Of a stretch of DNA of 64,000 nt, positions 46,062 through 55,776 are shown in pieces. The stretch comes from Saprospiraceae bacterium (lineage in GTDB: Bacteria; Bacteroidota; Bacteroidia; Chitinophagales; Saprospiraceae): positions 1 to 64,000 of the forward strand of contig BQJU01000025.1 in assembly GCA_021604865.1 (NCBI GenBank), read 5' to 3'. The position numbers and the translations under genes are program-made. Numbering within the stretch: the stretch's first letter is position 1; each line of letters starts with the position of its first letter. A model generated the notes under the pieces. It saw only the letters and a program-made list of their open reading frames with translations, was not told the origin of the DNA and did no database searches.

Positions 46062-46085
46062 AAGAAGCTCCAAACAAGCTAGTGA
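46062..46085. repeat. Possible right half-site of the dispersed repeat
   Basis: AAGCTCCAAACAAGCTAGTG resembles ATCTCCAAACAAGCACTTAA at 47405-47424. Weak, and only one half. Confidence 0.3.
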
Positions 46086-46115
46086 AAAGGGGCCGCATAA
46101 TTCTAAATTTATTAC

Positions 46116-46586
46116 ATGAAAGCAGTCACTGTCAAAGAACTGAAACAAGAATTAAACAATCGTTCTGCCAAGGAACTGCTTGAACTCTGTCTTCGTTTGT
46201 CAAAATTCAAAAAGGAAAATAAGGAATTATTGACCTACCTCCTGTTTGAAGCAGCCGACGAAAGGGCTTATATTGAAAGTGTAAAGAGGGAGATGGATGA
46301 ACAATTTGAGCAAATCAATAAAAAGAGCTATTACTTTATCAGAAAAAGTATGCGCAAAATATTGACCAACCTACGGAAGTACATCCGGTATTCTCCCAAG
46401 AAAGAAACAGAGGTGGAGTTGTTGATTTATTTTTGTACAAAACTAAAACATTTCACCCCCTCCATTCATAAAAGCACTCGCCTTCAAAATCTCTACAACC
46501 GGCTAATTGAAACCATCAGAAAAAAGATTACGGCTTTACATGAGGATTTGCAATATGATTATGGGGTGGAGTTGGACGCTTTGTGA
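46116..46586 (+). CDS. Helical protein of unknown function
   Basis: 156 residues, almost entirely charged helix: VKELKQELNNRSAKELLELCLRLSKFKKENKELL at the start, then DERAYIESVKREMDEQFEQI and RKSMRKILTNLRKYIRYSPK. The whole is rich in Lys, Glu and Leu, with no signal peptide and no membrane segment. Coding look is good (regular codon use, ATG start after an AT-rich leader). I recognise no family with certainty; comparable small helical proteins are common in Bacteroidota. Confidence 0.65.
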   Translation: MKAVTVKELKQELNNRSAKELLELCLRLSKFKKENKELLTYLLFEAADERAYIESVKREMDEQFEQINKKSYYFIRKSMRKILTNLRKYIRYSPKKETEVELLIYFCTKLKHFTPSIHKSTRLQNLYNRLIETIRKKITALHEDLQYDYGVELDAL

Positions 46587-46661
46587 GTGAGCGCTTGTCG
46601 TCAAAAAACAATAAACATGAAAAGTATTCCCTTGATTTGGAGGCAAACAAAAAGAATAAAT

Positions 46662-47375
46662 ATGAAAAAGTATCAGTTTGTTACCTTGTTATTAGCATTG
46701 TCAATAATGGCATGTAATAAGGATGATGACACCAATCCGATTGACATAAGTATTCCTTGTACTAATGAATTAATTGATTTAGATACCATTCGCTTAAATC
46801 CAGAGTCATTAGAATTTATACCGTATGATGGAGAAGAAAGTTTTTACTTCAAAAATAATATTGGAGAAGAGGTGAAGTTTGAGCCACTGTATCCTCCGAT
46901 ATCACATAGTTTTAGAGAAACCGATTTTGAATTGACTTGTGATGATGGAGATATAAATAATTATGTATTTACCCGTGAACAATATGCGGTGTCTCACAAA
47001 TGCACAGATTTAAACCTCCAATTTTACTTAAACGTATATTCGTACAATTCATCTGAATACCCACAGTTTGTTGATAAGTTTACATTAATATTCCACGAAC
47101 CTTCGTTAGACAATTTTATTGATACCCTTATACAATTGAAAGTTATCACAAGCTTTAAGGATGAAGAAGAATTATTAGGTGATGAATTCGACAGTTATAA
47201 TCAATATGAATTCAAAGGTGAAATTGAACTGCTAGATAAGACATTCAACAATGTTTACAAGGTAATTGAACCTGAAGACAATTTGCTAACTGAATTGTAT
47301 TTTTCTAAAGAGTATGGAATTGTTGGATTTAAAGATTTAGAATTTAGGCTTTGGGTATTCGATAGATTTGAATAG
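46662..47375 (+). CDS. Lipoprotein of unknown function
   Basis: 237 residues from ATG 46662 (the frame extends 25 codons further upstream, but MKKYQFVTLLLALSIMACNKDDD is a clear lipoprotein signal with lipobox SIMAC). The mature part is acidic with aromatic residues (FIPYDGEESFYFKN, REQYAVSHKCTD, LNLQFYLNVYSYNSSEYPQF). Two Cys (in LTCDDGD and HKCTD) may pair. Codons are more AT-rich than the neighbours', which may reflect acquisition. Function unknown. Confidence 0.7.
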   Translation: MKKYQFVTLLLALSIMACNKDDDTNPIDISIPCTNELIDLDTIRLNPESLEFIPYDGEESFYFKNNIGEEVKFEPLYPPISHSFRETDFELTCDDGDINNYVFTREQYAVSHKCTDLNLQFYLNVYSYNSSEYPQFVDKFTLIFHEPSLDNFIDTLIQLKVITSFKDEEELLGDEFDSYNQYEFKGEIELLDKTFNNVYKVIEPEDNLLTELYFSKEYGIVGFKDLEFRLWVFDRFE

Positions 47376-47378
47376 CTA

Positions 47379-47426
47379 AGAGCATGCTTTTTGCTACAAA
47401 ATCCGATCTCCAAACAAGCACTTAAT
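47379..47426. repeat. Dispersed intergenic repeat copy
   Basis: AGAGCATGCTTTTTGCTAC runs into AAAATCCGATCTCCAAACAA and GCACTTAATC. The right part matches 49366-49405, which carries CTTTTCGCTACAAAAGTCGA and then CCTCCAAAGAAGC. Confidence 0.6.
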
Positions 47427-48268
47427 CAATTCAACACCAGCAGTGGTAACTCAAGCATAAATGCCATGCGTCTGGTGTGGCTTTTGCCAAATACTTTTTC
47501 CCAGAAATTTCTTTTGGAGCGGTGCATAATGATCAATTCGGCGCCATAGTCATTGGCGTATTCTGCAATGACAGATTCGATATCTTTGCCCAGTTCGATG
47601 TGAAAGATAGTCTGGATAGACGGGGAGTGGTCGACCATATATTTGGCGAAGGTTTCCAAGGCTTTATCGTCTTTTGCCACCCGGTCTTTCACGACATGGA
47701 TACACCTGACTATCGAAATATTCGGGTAGATCAATTCGGTAGCTCTCCACAGTTCGTAGGGGTCTTCATGAGCAAGGTTAGTAGCAAAGAGGACTTTGTC
47801 GATGGGCTTGAACCGGTAAGCCTGTGGCACCAGGATAACGGGACAGGGGCTATCACTAAGGACGCCTGTGGATATTGTCCCTAATGCTTTTTCCAGTCTG
47901 CTGTGATTACTACCCTGCGTACCCATGATGATGAGATCTGCGTGGATGACTTTAGCTTCCTCGTTAATTGCGGCAGCGGTTCCTCCGGCAGTTACATTGG
48001 TCGTTAGTTTGACCTGGGATTTCCCCATTTCTGCCAGACTTTTTTTGCTATACGCTTCGACGGCCTTCATCGATGCCCGTCCCTCGTCGAATAGAACTTT
48101 CAACAAATCATCACTCGTCATAGAAAGCTCCGGAGCAGTCACACTGGGCTCTACTATATGCAAGATATGGAGGTGAGCCTTTTGATTACCAATAAAATCA
48201 AGGGCATAAGCCAGGGCATCACCAGCATTTTCTGAAAAATCAGTAGGAATAAGTATTTTTTTCATCAA
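47426..48268 (-). CDS. Universal stress protein, tandem domains
   Basis: 280 residues. MKKILIPTDFSENAGDALAYALDFIG opens domain 1, and PCPVILVPQAYRF ends it at about residue 150. Domain 2 follows (IDKVLFATNLAHEDPYELWRATEL) and ends LELPLLVLN. The first domain shows a fair ATP-site pattern (IMGTQGSNHSRLEKALGTIS), better than in the USP gene at 10424. A cytosolic stress or redox factor by family; the biochemical role is unknown. Confidence 0.88.
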   Translation of the reverse strand: MMKKILIPTDFSENAGDALAYALDFIGNQKAHLHILHIVEPSVTAPELSMTSDDLLKVLFDEGRASMKAVEAYSKKSLAEMGKSQVKLTTNVTAGGTAAAINEEAKVIHADLIIMGTQGSNHSRLEKALGTISTGVLSDSPCPVILVPQAYRFKPIDKVLFATNLAHEDPYELWRATELIYPNISIVRCIHVVKDRVAKDDKALETFAKYMVDHSPSIQTIFHIELGKDIESVIAEYANDYGAELIIMHRSKRNFWEKVFGKSHTRRMAFMLELPLLVLN

Positions 48269-48511
48269 GATAGAATTTCATTCTCTACAAATGTCAGGCA
48301 ATTATTTGCAGTTTGAACTGACCATTGTTTTCTTGATTAATGATTTAGATCATCCCTGTTTAGCATTTACTGCATTTGAATATTACTGATTTCAATCAGC
48401 ATGGAGATTTGTGAATATGCAGATGAGTGACATTGTTTATTCAGGGTGGATGTGCATTTTGGGCCAAAAATCTTGTATTTTGGATAACCTTTAACTTAAA
48501 ACCATTTCATC

Positions 48512-49186
48512 ATGAAAACACGCCACCTGATCTTTCTCACCACTGGCCTTTTGTTCCTTTCAGCGGCTTTGTTTTCCCAAAAATCAATCATCTTTTACGG
48601 CGGTGTGTCGAAACCCAATTTGTTGATTGTCGAAAAAAATCATCAAAACTACCAGGAAAAGACCTCATGGAGGACACAATTTGGCCTACAATTATTAAAT
48701 AAAATAGATCATAAAAGAAGAAGTCTCAGTTTGTTTTATTTAGATAGAAAATACAAAGCTTCTTCATACAGCGGCGGTATTGCAGGAGGTTATGGAAATG
48801 ATGCCTACGTCAGATCGTCACATCTGTGTGTAAAAGGAAAATTTGGCAAATACCTGGATGATGGCAACCACTGTTATATAGATTTTGGAGGTTATCTAGG
48901 CATACCGCTCTATCGTAAAATTAAATATAGTTATGGCGGAAGTCTTTCCATTCCAGGACAGCCTACGACTTATACAGGGGGGCGAACGGAAGATGCTTCC
49001 AAGCTCATTAATTCTGTAGAAGCAGGATTATCGGCCAATTTTGGTTATGAATTTACCTTGATGAAAAGGATTAATCTTTTTATAGAAACTGTACTCAATC
49101 TGGCGATGCATGGGCAAGAAGAAATTAATACGTTATTGCTTGATCAGGGTTTTGTGTTGGGTGTAAGTTATCCGTTGAACGATTGA
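48512..49186 (+). CDS. Exported beta-barrel-like protein, unknown
   Basis: 224 residues with signal peptide (LIFLTTGLLFLSAALFSQ). The mature part has alternating hydrophobic strands: KSIIFYGGVSKPNLLIVEKN, SWRTQFGLQLLNKID, SLSLFYLDRKY, HCYIDFGGYLGIPLYRKI, VEAGLSANFGYEFTLMKRINLFIETV. It closes with GFVLGVSYPLND. The layout suggests a small outer-membrane barrel of the porin-family/OMP_b-brl type, but no family motif is certain. Confidence 0.65.
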   Translation: MKTRHLIFLTTGLLFLSAALFSQKSIIFYGGVSKPNLLIVEKNHQNYQEKTSWRTQFGLQLLNKIDHKRRSLSLFYLDRKYKASSYSGGIAGGYGNDAYVRSSHLCVKGKFGKYLDDGNHCYIDFGGYLGIPLYRKIKYSYGGSLSIPGQPTTYTGGRTEDASKLINSVEAGLSANFGYEFTLMKRINLFIETVLNLAMHGQEEINTLLLDQGFVLGVSYPLND

Positions 49187-49190
49187 TGGC

Positions 49191-49409
49191 ACTTACGAGT
49201 ATTTTTGGAGGCGAACCATACGCTTGCGCTGAAGCTTCAGCGTAGGAGCATTGGCTGCAAAGGATCCCTTTTTCTATGATACTTTCCCGACCTAGCGGTT
49301 TCCCTTCGGCGGGACAGGCTGTTACTTTTCTTGTCCGTACTTCAGGAGTGAACTTCAAAAAATTGAGGCTTTTCGCTACAAAAGTCGACCTCCAAAGAAG
49401 CTCTATATC
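49191..49409. repeat. Long composite copy of the dispersed repeat
   Basis: The left end ACGAGTATTTTTGGAGGCGA and the right end CGACCTCCAAAGAAGCTCTA correspond to the two halves of the family. The 160 bp between them includes a perfect 16-bp palindrome CGCTGAAGCTTCAGCG (49227-49242). No coding frame. It fills the gap between the convergent genes at 48512 and 49403. Confidence 0.6.
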
Positions 49410-49711
49410 AAATCAAGCCGCTCTAACAAAACTTTTTTAAACCCTCGTACATCATCCAAAACAAAGAGGTCATATCTTCCTTCCTTATCCTGGATGCGCA
49501 GGCCATTTTTTGCCAAATTGAACACTAAGTATGCTTCTACCTTTTCAATGTTTGCCAATGGTATGGTCAGGTTGAGGTGACTTTCCTGAAAATCAGCCAG
49601 TCGAAAAATGACGGCGGTTTCCCAAAGCTCCAAATTACCTAAAAGCTGGTTGGTGCCATTCCATAGGGAAGCCGGCGTTGAAAAGACTGGATTAGGGGGA
49701 TGCTCATTCAT
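49403..49711 (-). CDS. Small protein, possibly PH/GRAM-like fold
   Basis: 102 residues from ATG 49711; the frame extends another 38 codons upstream without a better start. The sequence begins MNEHPPNPVFSTPASLWNGTNQ and has alternating strands (AVIFRLADF, HLNLTIPLANIEKVEAYLVF) followed by GLRIQDKEGRYDLFVLDDVRGFKKVLLERL. The pattern of strands, IPLANI...V and the C-terminal helix is like a GRAM/PH-type domain that binds lipid or phosphoinositide. This is a look-alike judgement, not a secure identification. The 5' part abuts the large SBBP gene's end. Confidence 0.5.
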   Translation of the reverse strand: MNEHPPNPVFSTPASLWNGTNQLLGNLELWETAVIFRLADFQESHLNLTIPLANIEKVEAYLVFNLAKNGLRIQDKEGRYDLFVLDDVRGFKKVLLERLDLI

Positions 49712-49848
49712 AGTGTAAGGTTTTTGAGCTTGCTTGGATTTAATGCTTAAGTTTAGAGTTTGCCGCCACCAGAATTCCCCTGTATCTCCCTTTAAATGTA
49801 GGGAATCTGGTAGCAGCAAACTCAAAATTCAGGTCATTTTTTCCGTAA

Positions 49849-49872
49849 AGGGCATGTTTGGAAGAGGCTACT
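49849..49872 (+). repeat. Possible left half-site of the dispersed repeat
   Basis: AGGGCATGTTTGGAAGAGGC lies at the stop of the SBBP gene and matches GAGCATGTTTGGAGGCC with two changes. Confidence 0.35.
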
Positions 49873-52800
49873 GTTTAACCACTTTTTCCACCCAAATGGA
49901 AACCCCTTCCTTCCACACTTTTATGAAATAGATGCCTGTAGGCAAATTTTCCATTGAAACGGAATGCTCATGCTGTCCGGGCGCCATTGTAGCTCTGTTT
50001 ACCGTTCTGCCCCAGAGGTCGAGAACTTGCAGCTGACAGGCTTTAGATGTTGGACCATCAAAGCGTAGAGTCAGCATGCCAGTGGTCGGATTGGGGAAAA
50101 GGCGGATATCACCTTCCTGCTTAGTATCCCTCACGCCCACCAGGAGGCCGTCTACACAAAAGTTATCGAGCTGAATCCGTGCTCCGTTTTCGGCGCCCCC
50201 CTGATTGGTGCCAAATGGATTGCTAATATAAATGGCGGGCCGTACCAACACCCCACTGCATAGCTCCTGAGCAGTCCAGCCCCTGAGGTCATAAGGTATT
50301 TCCAATACAGCCCAGCCGGTATCAAAAGGAGATAAATCTATAGAAGCCAATTGCAAACAATGGCTAGCGTCGCAGTTGTTGGTCTCAAAATCATCACCCT
50401 GATAGAGTTTAACTTTAAAATCCCATTTTTTGTCGCGATCCGGTTCCGGTACGTGGGGATCGCCCCAGGGGACTAAACGTAGCGCAATAGAGACCGTACC
50501 GGTATCTTTTGCCAGGCAAACCGCTTCTAAATGGGTCAATACATCGGCCGAATCGAGATTGCCGGTGAGCTGTATGGTCCAGCCATCGTGGCTTTCAGGT
50601 TCCCCTTCAATGACTACGGGATTCCCGGCAAGGGCATGCCAGGCTGTTGAAGCACCACCATCGTTTAATATACCCGCCATTGCCCCTTCAGCGAATCTCG
50701 GGTTGGCAAAAACGGAAGCATCACAATCCGGCCGGAACAGACAAGTCACATTAACGGTTTGTGCTTTAGTGACGGATTCACATAAACTGCCATCGGCTCT
50801 CTTGCGGGTCACCACCATATAAATGGTATAAGTGCCTGCGCCGGGAAAGGTGTGGCAAAAAGTCTGATTACCCATACTGGTACCCACTGGTGTGCCAACA
50901 GGATTGTTAATAAGCCACTCCACCATATCACAATCATTGAGTGCCAATGGAGAAAAACAGGCTCTACAAGAAGTACTCCAGAGCGTGCTCGCAAAACCCT
51001 GATTGGCATCGGCTTGCAGATCCATCAAATCACAAGGGCAGGTATCCATGCAGCCTTCTTCTACTAAAAATTCAATGACACAGGGGCAGGTTTCATCTCC
51101 GCAATGCCCGGTCAAGGTCAGGGTATACACTCCGGATTGGGCGAAGTAAGCAGATGCCAATTGGACTACAAACCAGGAATTTGCCTGGGTCGTTCCAGAA
51201 GCAATAGTACTTCCGTCCGGACCCAGCAAATCCCAATCCATCTGGTTTTCGTTCGGGCATTCCGTGCCTTCGCACTGGAAATTTCCCGTAAGGGTATAAC
51301 CGACGCCCGGTGTTGGGCAGCCTATATTTAGAGGTGGTCCGCCACACATCACAGGTTGACTAAACGCTCCTTGCGGTCCGCGAATGAACATATCGGAAAA
51401 AGTGCCGCAGGTACACGGGGTGGGCGGTGGGCAGGTGCTTAATTTGAGAACAAAGCCATCATTATCCCCACTTGAGGAAAGAAAATCGGTATTCAACCCA
51501 GGATCAAAATCACTGGTTCCCCGAAAAATACCTGCACAATAAATTGCATTATTGGCATCTACAAAAATTTCGAATCCTCCGCTTTCTCCTTCTACTTGTT
51601 TAGCCCAGACAAAATTTCCTGAGGGGTCTAATTTTTGTATAAACATACTGACACCTCCCACCGGATGAAGGTTGAAGGTTCCTGCACCGGGATCGAAGTC
51701 GGTGGTGCCGGAAAACCCTCCGATGGTATAAACATTGCCCTGAGCGTCAGTTACTATGGATTCTCCTCCATCTCCTGTAGTACTTCCCATTTGTCTTACC
51801 CAGTCAAAGGTTCCCGTAGTAGTCAGCTTAGAAACGAAAATATCAGCGGATAATACGCCGGTAGGTGTTAATACAGCCGTGCCAGGCCCTGGGTCAAAAT
51901 CAACAGGATCAAATAATAATCCGGTTGTAAATACAGATCCCTGGGCGTCGACAGCAATTGAATTTGCGAGGCTACTGCTGTTATTGACACCAGCGACTCC
52001 TGAAAAAGAGTTTGCCCAATGCAACCCTCCAGCAGCATCTAATTTAGCAACAAAAATATCATTGATTCCAGGCAGAGATGAAACCAGATTAAAGACTCCC
52101 GGGCCCGGATCGAAATCCACCGTTCCGGAAAAAGTGCCTGTAATGTGAATATCACCCAATTGCCCCACAGCAATAGACCGAGCTATATCCTGCCCTGTAT
52201 CACCAATTTGTCTGGCCCAAATAAATAAGCCTGTTGATGAGAATTTTGAAATAAAGACATCACTCAATCCAACAGGAGTAAGGGTGGTAACTCCTGGACC
52301 AGGATCGAAATCTGCCGCACCATTGAAATTACCGGTAATGTAAAGATCGCCAGATGCATCCAATGCAATCGAGTTGCTTATATCTAAAACATTGCTCCCA
52401 ATTCGCGATGCCCAAAGAAAACCACCTATTGGATCAAGTTTCAATAAAAATATATCTGCCGCACCCAAAGAATTAAGAAAATAAGTATTGGAACCGGGAT
52501 CAAAATCGGTTGGCCCGGAAAATACACCTGTAGCATAAACATTTCCAGAGGCATCTACACTTATGTCATTTACATTGTCCGGATTCACTCCGCCAATTTG
52601 TGCAACCCAGAGAAAACTACCTGAAGCAGATAGTTTGACGATAAAGATATCCCTGCCACCAAATGAAGTCAGATTAAAGGTATTTGGCCCAGGATCGAAG
52701 TCAACCGTACCACTAAAGTTTCCAGCAATAAAAACATTTCCTGCCGCATCCACCGCTGTAGCTTTACTTTCATCAAATAAGAGCCCTCCAAATTTCCCGA

Positions 52801-55345
52801 CCCATTCCAGGCAGCAAAGATCATCAGGAGTTGTGCAACCCTCCGACTGTAAATAAAAGACACAGAGTTCACAGGTTTGCCCCCCGCAATTACCCGTTAT
52901 GGTGAGTGTGTACAGACCAGGATCATTAAACCAGGCAGGCAGGAGTGCTATATTAAAATTGGGACCTGTTGCCGAACCATTTTGGATCGGATTACCTAAT
53001 GGATCGTTTAATACCCAACCTAAAGGAATACTGAAAGGGCATTGGGTTCCCACACACTGGAAAAGGCCCGAAATCTGCGGATTAAAAACCTGATCGCAGA
53101 GTACGGCAAGGGTATCTCCACATACTACCGGTACATTCATCCCGCCCTGCGTCGGGCGGAAGGTCATATCGGAAAATCCGCCACAGGTGCAGCATTCCGG
53201 CAAGGAAAAATTGATGATGCAAGTACAGGAGTCGGTGCCGCAATGGCCGGTCAGGATCAATTGATAATTTCCGGCACCAGAAAGCTGACCGTAGGAAAAA
53301 TTCAGAAAGGGAATTCCCGTAACCGTTCCTGACAATAAGGCCGGGCCTCCACTTGCGGCCACGATCACGTAGTCGACACTTTGCATACACATCGGATCAG
53401 AGCAAAGTAATTGCCATTGGAAAGAGTAAATGGCATCCGGCCCGATGCAGGGTAGCAAAACGGGGGAGCTATCACAGTCGACCGAGATGTTGGGCAAGCC
53501 AAGGAAATTATAAAATTCCAGATTTTGGAAGCCAAGGCAGGCGCAGGTGTCGCAGTTGACGGTGATATCAAAAGAGCAGGAAGTCATATTCATACACCAA
53601 TCGGTGGCTGTATAGGTGACCATGGAAGTGCCGGCATTAAATACCGTTCCGCTGGCATCGGGGGTTCCGGAAGCTGTCGTTGCTCCGGTAATGGTATAGT
53701 CAACCGTAGGAACACCACAATTGTCGGTAGCACCCAGCGAATGGATATTGTGCACCGGTAGGCGGCAGTTGGGATGAAAGGCGGTGAAGGTCATATCCTG
53801 CGGGCAATTGATGGTAGGGGGGATATTGTCGGTAATGGTTATGGTCTGTGTAGCCGTTGAAGTGGTGTTGTCGGCGCAGGTGACGGTCACACAAATGGTG
53901 TGTTCACCGCAGGGCAATTGTAAATCCAGGTTGGCCGTTGTTTCCCCATTACACCATTGATAGGTGAGTGGTCCCGTTCCTGTACTGGTGCTGGTGACCT
54001 GTACATGGCCACAATTGTCAATATAATTGATGGTAAACGAAGCTTCACATGGCGTATTACAAACCGATATTTGGTCCCAATCCACCATTGAACCGCTAAT
54101 CAACGAATCCTGTGGGAATTCGTAATCCATCAAGTTGAGCCCGGCCGGCCCGTCAAAAAGGGTGTTTTCCGCCGTTAGCGTAACCAGGGTATCCAAGGTA
54201 CAATTGGAGGTCAAATCCCGATCTGTTACGGCCAGAATAGCATCCAGCTGGCCAAAACCATTGGGATGCGTAAGTACACCATCAGCTGAAGCCAGGCCGG
54301 TAGGAGTGAGTACCAAATTTCCGGTGTTGAAGTTGCCCAGATTGTCAAGGTATTTGGTCCAGATTGGGGCAGTAGGTGAGCCATTGGAGTCGTTTATTTT
54401 AACGACTATTGGCTTGAAGCTACTGCTAAATTGAGCAGCACCTACCAGATAAATATCCCCATTTCCGCCATCCACAACCTGTTCCAGAGAAATCATGCCA
54501 TTGACAGATATTTCCCAGACGGGTAGCATGTTGGCATCAAAGCGCATGACCCTGGGAGGCATGGTCGGCACATTGAAATTTCTGGTGGCTATAGCCAATA
54601 GTTCGCCGTTGGCCGTTTCCGCCAGGTCTGAATAGTAATATTGCGCCGGGCCTTGCACCCCATTCACAAAATTTCCGTTGCTATTTACCCGATAGATAAT
54701 GGCGTTATTACCTGCTAGTCCGGATACGATGATATCGCCGTTTGTTGACATCACTTCCATATCCCAGTGAAATTCATCATTGGCAGAGCTGAAAAAGATC
54801 TGTTTATTATTGATAGTACAACCCGGTGAGATATTGTACACAACGACATCTCTCAAGCTAAAAGGGGTATTGTGAAAACCCATCACGGAATAAGTGCTTC
54901 CGCCGGGATTTGCTTCAATACGAAAAAGCGTCTCCAGCCCTGGTTCGTCCAATAATTTTACACAAACTTCCACACCATTGCGAGTCAACTCACCGATGAT
55001 GCTATGATCCCTGGTGCTTTCTGAACCCACCATGATCAGGTTTCCTGTAGTGGGAACGACTACCCCGTCTGCCCAACTCGAGCGAAAACCCAGGGAATGG
55101 GTCCATTGCAATACGCCGGCACCATTAATCCGGGATACGGTAGCCAGGCCTATATCGGTCCAACCCAGCACATAAAAATCTGGGCCATCGGGAATGACCC
55201 GATTAAATTGGTTGTTGTTGCTGGTGCCATAAATATTTTGGAATTGAGCCAGGCCTTTCTGTGGTGTTAGCGTCAGGAGCAAACAAAACATACAGCTGAA
55301 CATCAATGCAGAAAAATACGGAAGTGTAAAGGTAGAAAGCTTCAT
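49868..55345 (-). CDS. Giant SBBP/HYR-domain protein with T9SS type A sorting domain
   Basis: 1,825 residues with signal peptide (LMFSCMFCLLLTLTPQKGLAQ). Order: a propeller-like N-terminal part (about 35-400, NNQFNRVIPDGPDFYVLGWTD), PKD-like and HYR domains (about 430-600, PPTINCPQDMTF, CSFDITVNC), two Cys-rich modules, and a block of seven SBBP repeats (about 845-1305) each with DFDPG. Then a Cys-rich part and a carbohydrate-binding-like module (about 1545-1735). It ends RLFPNPTTGMLTLRF ... GIYFIKVW ... VEKVVKQ, the T9SS type A sorting domain. It is probably a secreted adhesin or matrix protein; DFDPG may bind calcium, but this is inference. Confidence 0.9.
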   Translation of the reverse strand: MKLSTFTLPYFSALMFSCMFCLLLTLTPQKGLAQFQNIYGTSNNNQFNRVIPDGPDFYVLGWTDIGLATVSRINGAGVLQWTHSLGFRSSWADGVVVPTTGNLIMVGSESTRDHSIIGELTRNGVEVCVKLLDEPGLETLFRIEANPGGSTYSVMGFHNTPFSLRDVVVYNISPGCTINNKQIFFSSANDEFHWDMEVMSTNGDIIVSGLAGNNAIIYRVNSNGNFVNGVQGPAQYYYSDLAETANGELLAIATRNFNVPTMPPRVMRFDANMLPVWEISVNGMISLEQVVDGGNGDIYLVGAAQFSSSFKPIVVKINDSNGSPTAPIWTKYLDNLGNFNTGNLVLTPTGLASADGVLTHPNGFGQLDAILAVTDRDLTSNCTLDTLVTLTAENTLFDGPAGLNLMDYEFPQDSLISGSMVDWDQISVCNTPCEASFTINYIDNCGHVQVTSTSTGTGPLTYQWCNGETTANLDLQLPCGEHTICVTVTCADNTTSTATQTITITDNIPPTINCPQDMTFTAFHPNCRLPVHNIHSLGATDNCGVPTVDYTITGATTASGTPDASGTVFNAGTSMVTYTATDWCMNMTSCSFDITVNCDTCACLGFQNLEFYNFLGLPNISVDCDSSPVLLPCIGPDAIYSFQWQLLCSDPMCMQSVDYVIVAASGGPALLSGTVTGIPFLNFSYGQLSGAGNYQLILTGHCGTDSCTCIINFSLPECCTCGGFSDMTFRPTQGGMNVPVVCGDTLAVLCDQVFNPQISGLFQCVGTQCPFSIPLGWVLNDPLGNPIQNGSATGPNFNIALLPAWFNDPGLYTLTITGNCGGQTCELCVFYLQSEGCTTPDDLCCLEWVGKFGGLLFDESKATAVDAAGNVFIAGNFSGTVDFDPGPNTFNLTSFGGRDIFIVKLSASGSFLWVAQIGGVNPDNVNDISVDASGNVYATGVFSGPTDFDPGSNTYFLNSLGAADIFLLKLDPIGGFLWASRIGSNVLDISNSIALDASGDLYITGNFNGAADFDPGPGVTTLTPVGLSDVFISKFSSTGLFIWARQIGDTGQDIARSIAVGQLGDIHITGTFSGTVDFDPGPGVFNLVSSLPGINDIFVAKLDAAGGLHWANSFSGVAGVNNSSSLANSIAVDAQGSVFTTGLLFDPVDFDPGPGTAVLTPTGVLSADIFVSKLTTTGTFDWVRQMGSTTGDGGESIVTDAQGNVYTIGGFSGTTDFDPGAGTFNLHPVGGVSMFIQKLDPSGNFVWAKQVEGESGGFEIFVDANNAIYCAGIFRGTSDFDPGLNTDFLSSSGDNDGFVLKLSTCPPPTPCTCGTFSDMFIRGPQGAFSQPVMCGGPPLNIGCPTPGVGYTLTGNFQCEGTECPNENQMDWDLLGPDGSTIASGTTQANSWFVVQLASAYFAQSGVYTLTLTGHCGDETCPCVIEFLVEEGCMDTCPCDLMDLQADANQGFASTLWSTSCRACFSPLALNDCDMVEWLINNPVGTPVGTSMGNQTFCHTFPGAGTYTIYMVVTRKRADGSLCESVTKAQTVNVTCLFRPDCDASVFANPRFAEGAMAGILNDGGASTAWHALAGNPVVIEGEPESHDGWTIQLTGNLDSADVLTHLEAVCLAKDTGTVSIALRLVPWGDPHVPEPDRDKKWDFKVKLYQGDDFETNNCDASHCLQLASIDLSPFDTGWAVLEIPYDLRGWTAQELCSGVLVRPAIYISNPFGTNQGGAENGARIQLDNFCVDGLLVGVRDTKQEGDIRLFPNPTTGMLTLRFDGPTSKACQLQVLDLWGRTVNRATMAPGQHEHSVSMENLPTGIYFIKVWKEGVSIWVEKVVKQ
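51430..52815 (-). repeat. Seven SBBP repeats
   Basis: Tandem units of about 62 codons with the pattern DAxGNVYxxGxFSGTxDFDPGxxxxxLxxxGxxDxFxxKLDxxGxFxWAxxxG. The seven DFDPG motifs lie in GTVDFDPG (twice), GPTDFDPG, GAADFDPG, DPVDFDPG, GTTDFDPG and GTSDFDPG. Confidence 0.85.
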
Positions 55346-55776
55346 GTTTACTGATTTGAGGTTCTGGAATGCCTCAAATGTCTATTCATTTTAGCTATTC
55401 TGCCAGGCCTTTCTAAAAGTGGTTAGCTGACGGTGTGGATTCGGTGGGGAATTTTTTATATTCGGTCAGTGGGGTGTTGGGTTCACTCGCGAGAGGCTCA
55501 GATATAGTTCCTAATAGAATTAGCGCTTTTAATTTTCCTAATCAGTATCCGAGACAACTCTATTGCCTCATAATTTAATGCGGTGGCATACATGGTCCCG
55601 TTTCAATAAATGCCCAAAAATTAGAACCATAATTTTAAATCCCCCCACTTCCAAAATCCATATTCGGTCACTCTCAACCCCAAATCCGGCAATAACTTTC
55701 CTAAATTCGGTAAAACCACCCCACCGTATACAATACTCAAAAACATTGCCTATCTTTCATAAACAATTAAACCTCA
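55346..55776. other. Intergenic region between divergent large genes
   Basis: 431 bp with no gene. TATTCGGTCA occurs twice (near 55458 and 55662), in the contexts TATATTCGGTCAGTG and CATATTCGGTCACTC. It should contain the promoters of the SBBP gene (leftward) and the kinase gene (rightward). A 127-codon frame at 55563-55946 runs into the kinase gene in another frame and is a shadow. Confidence 0.5.
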
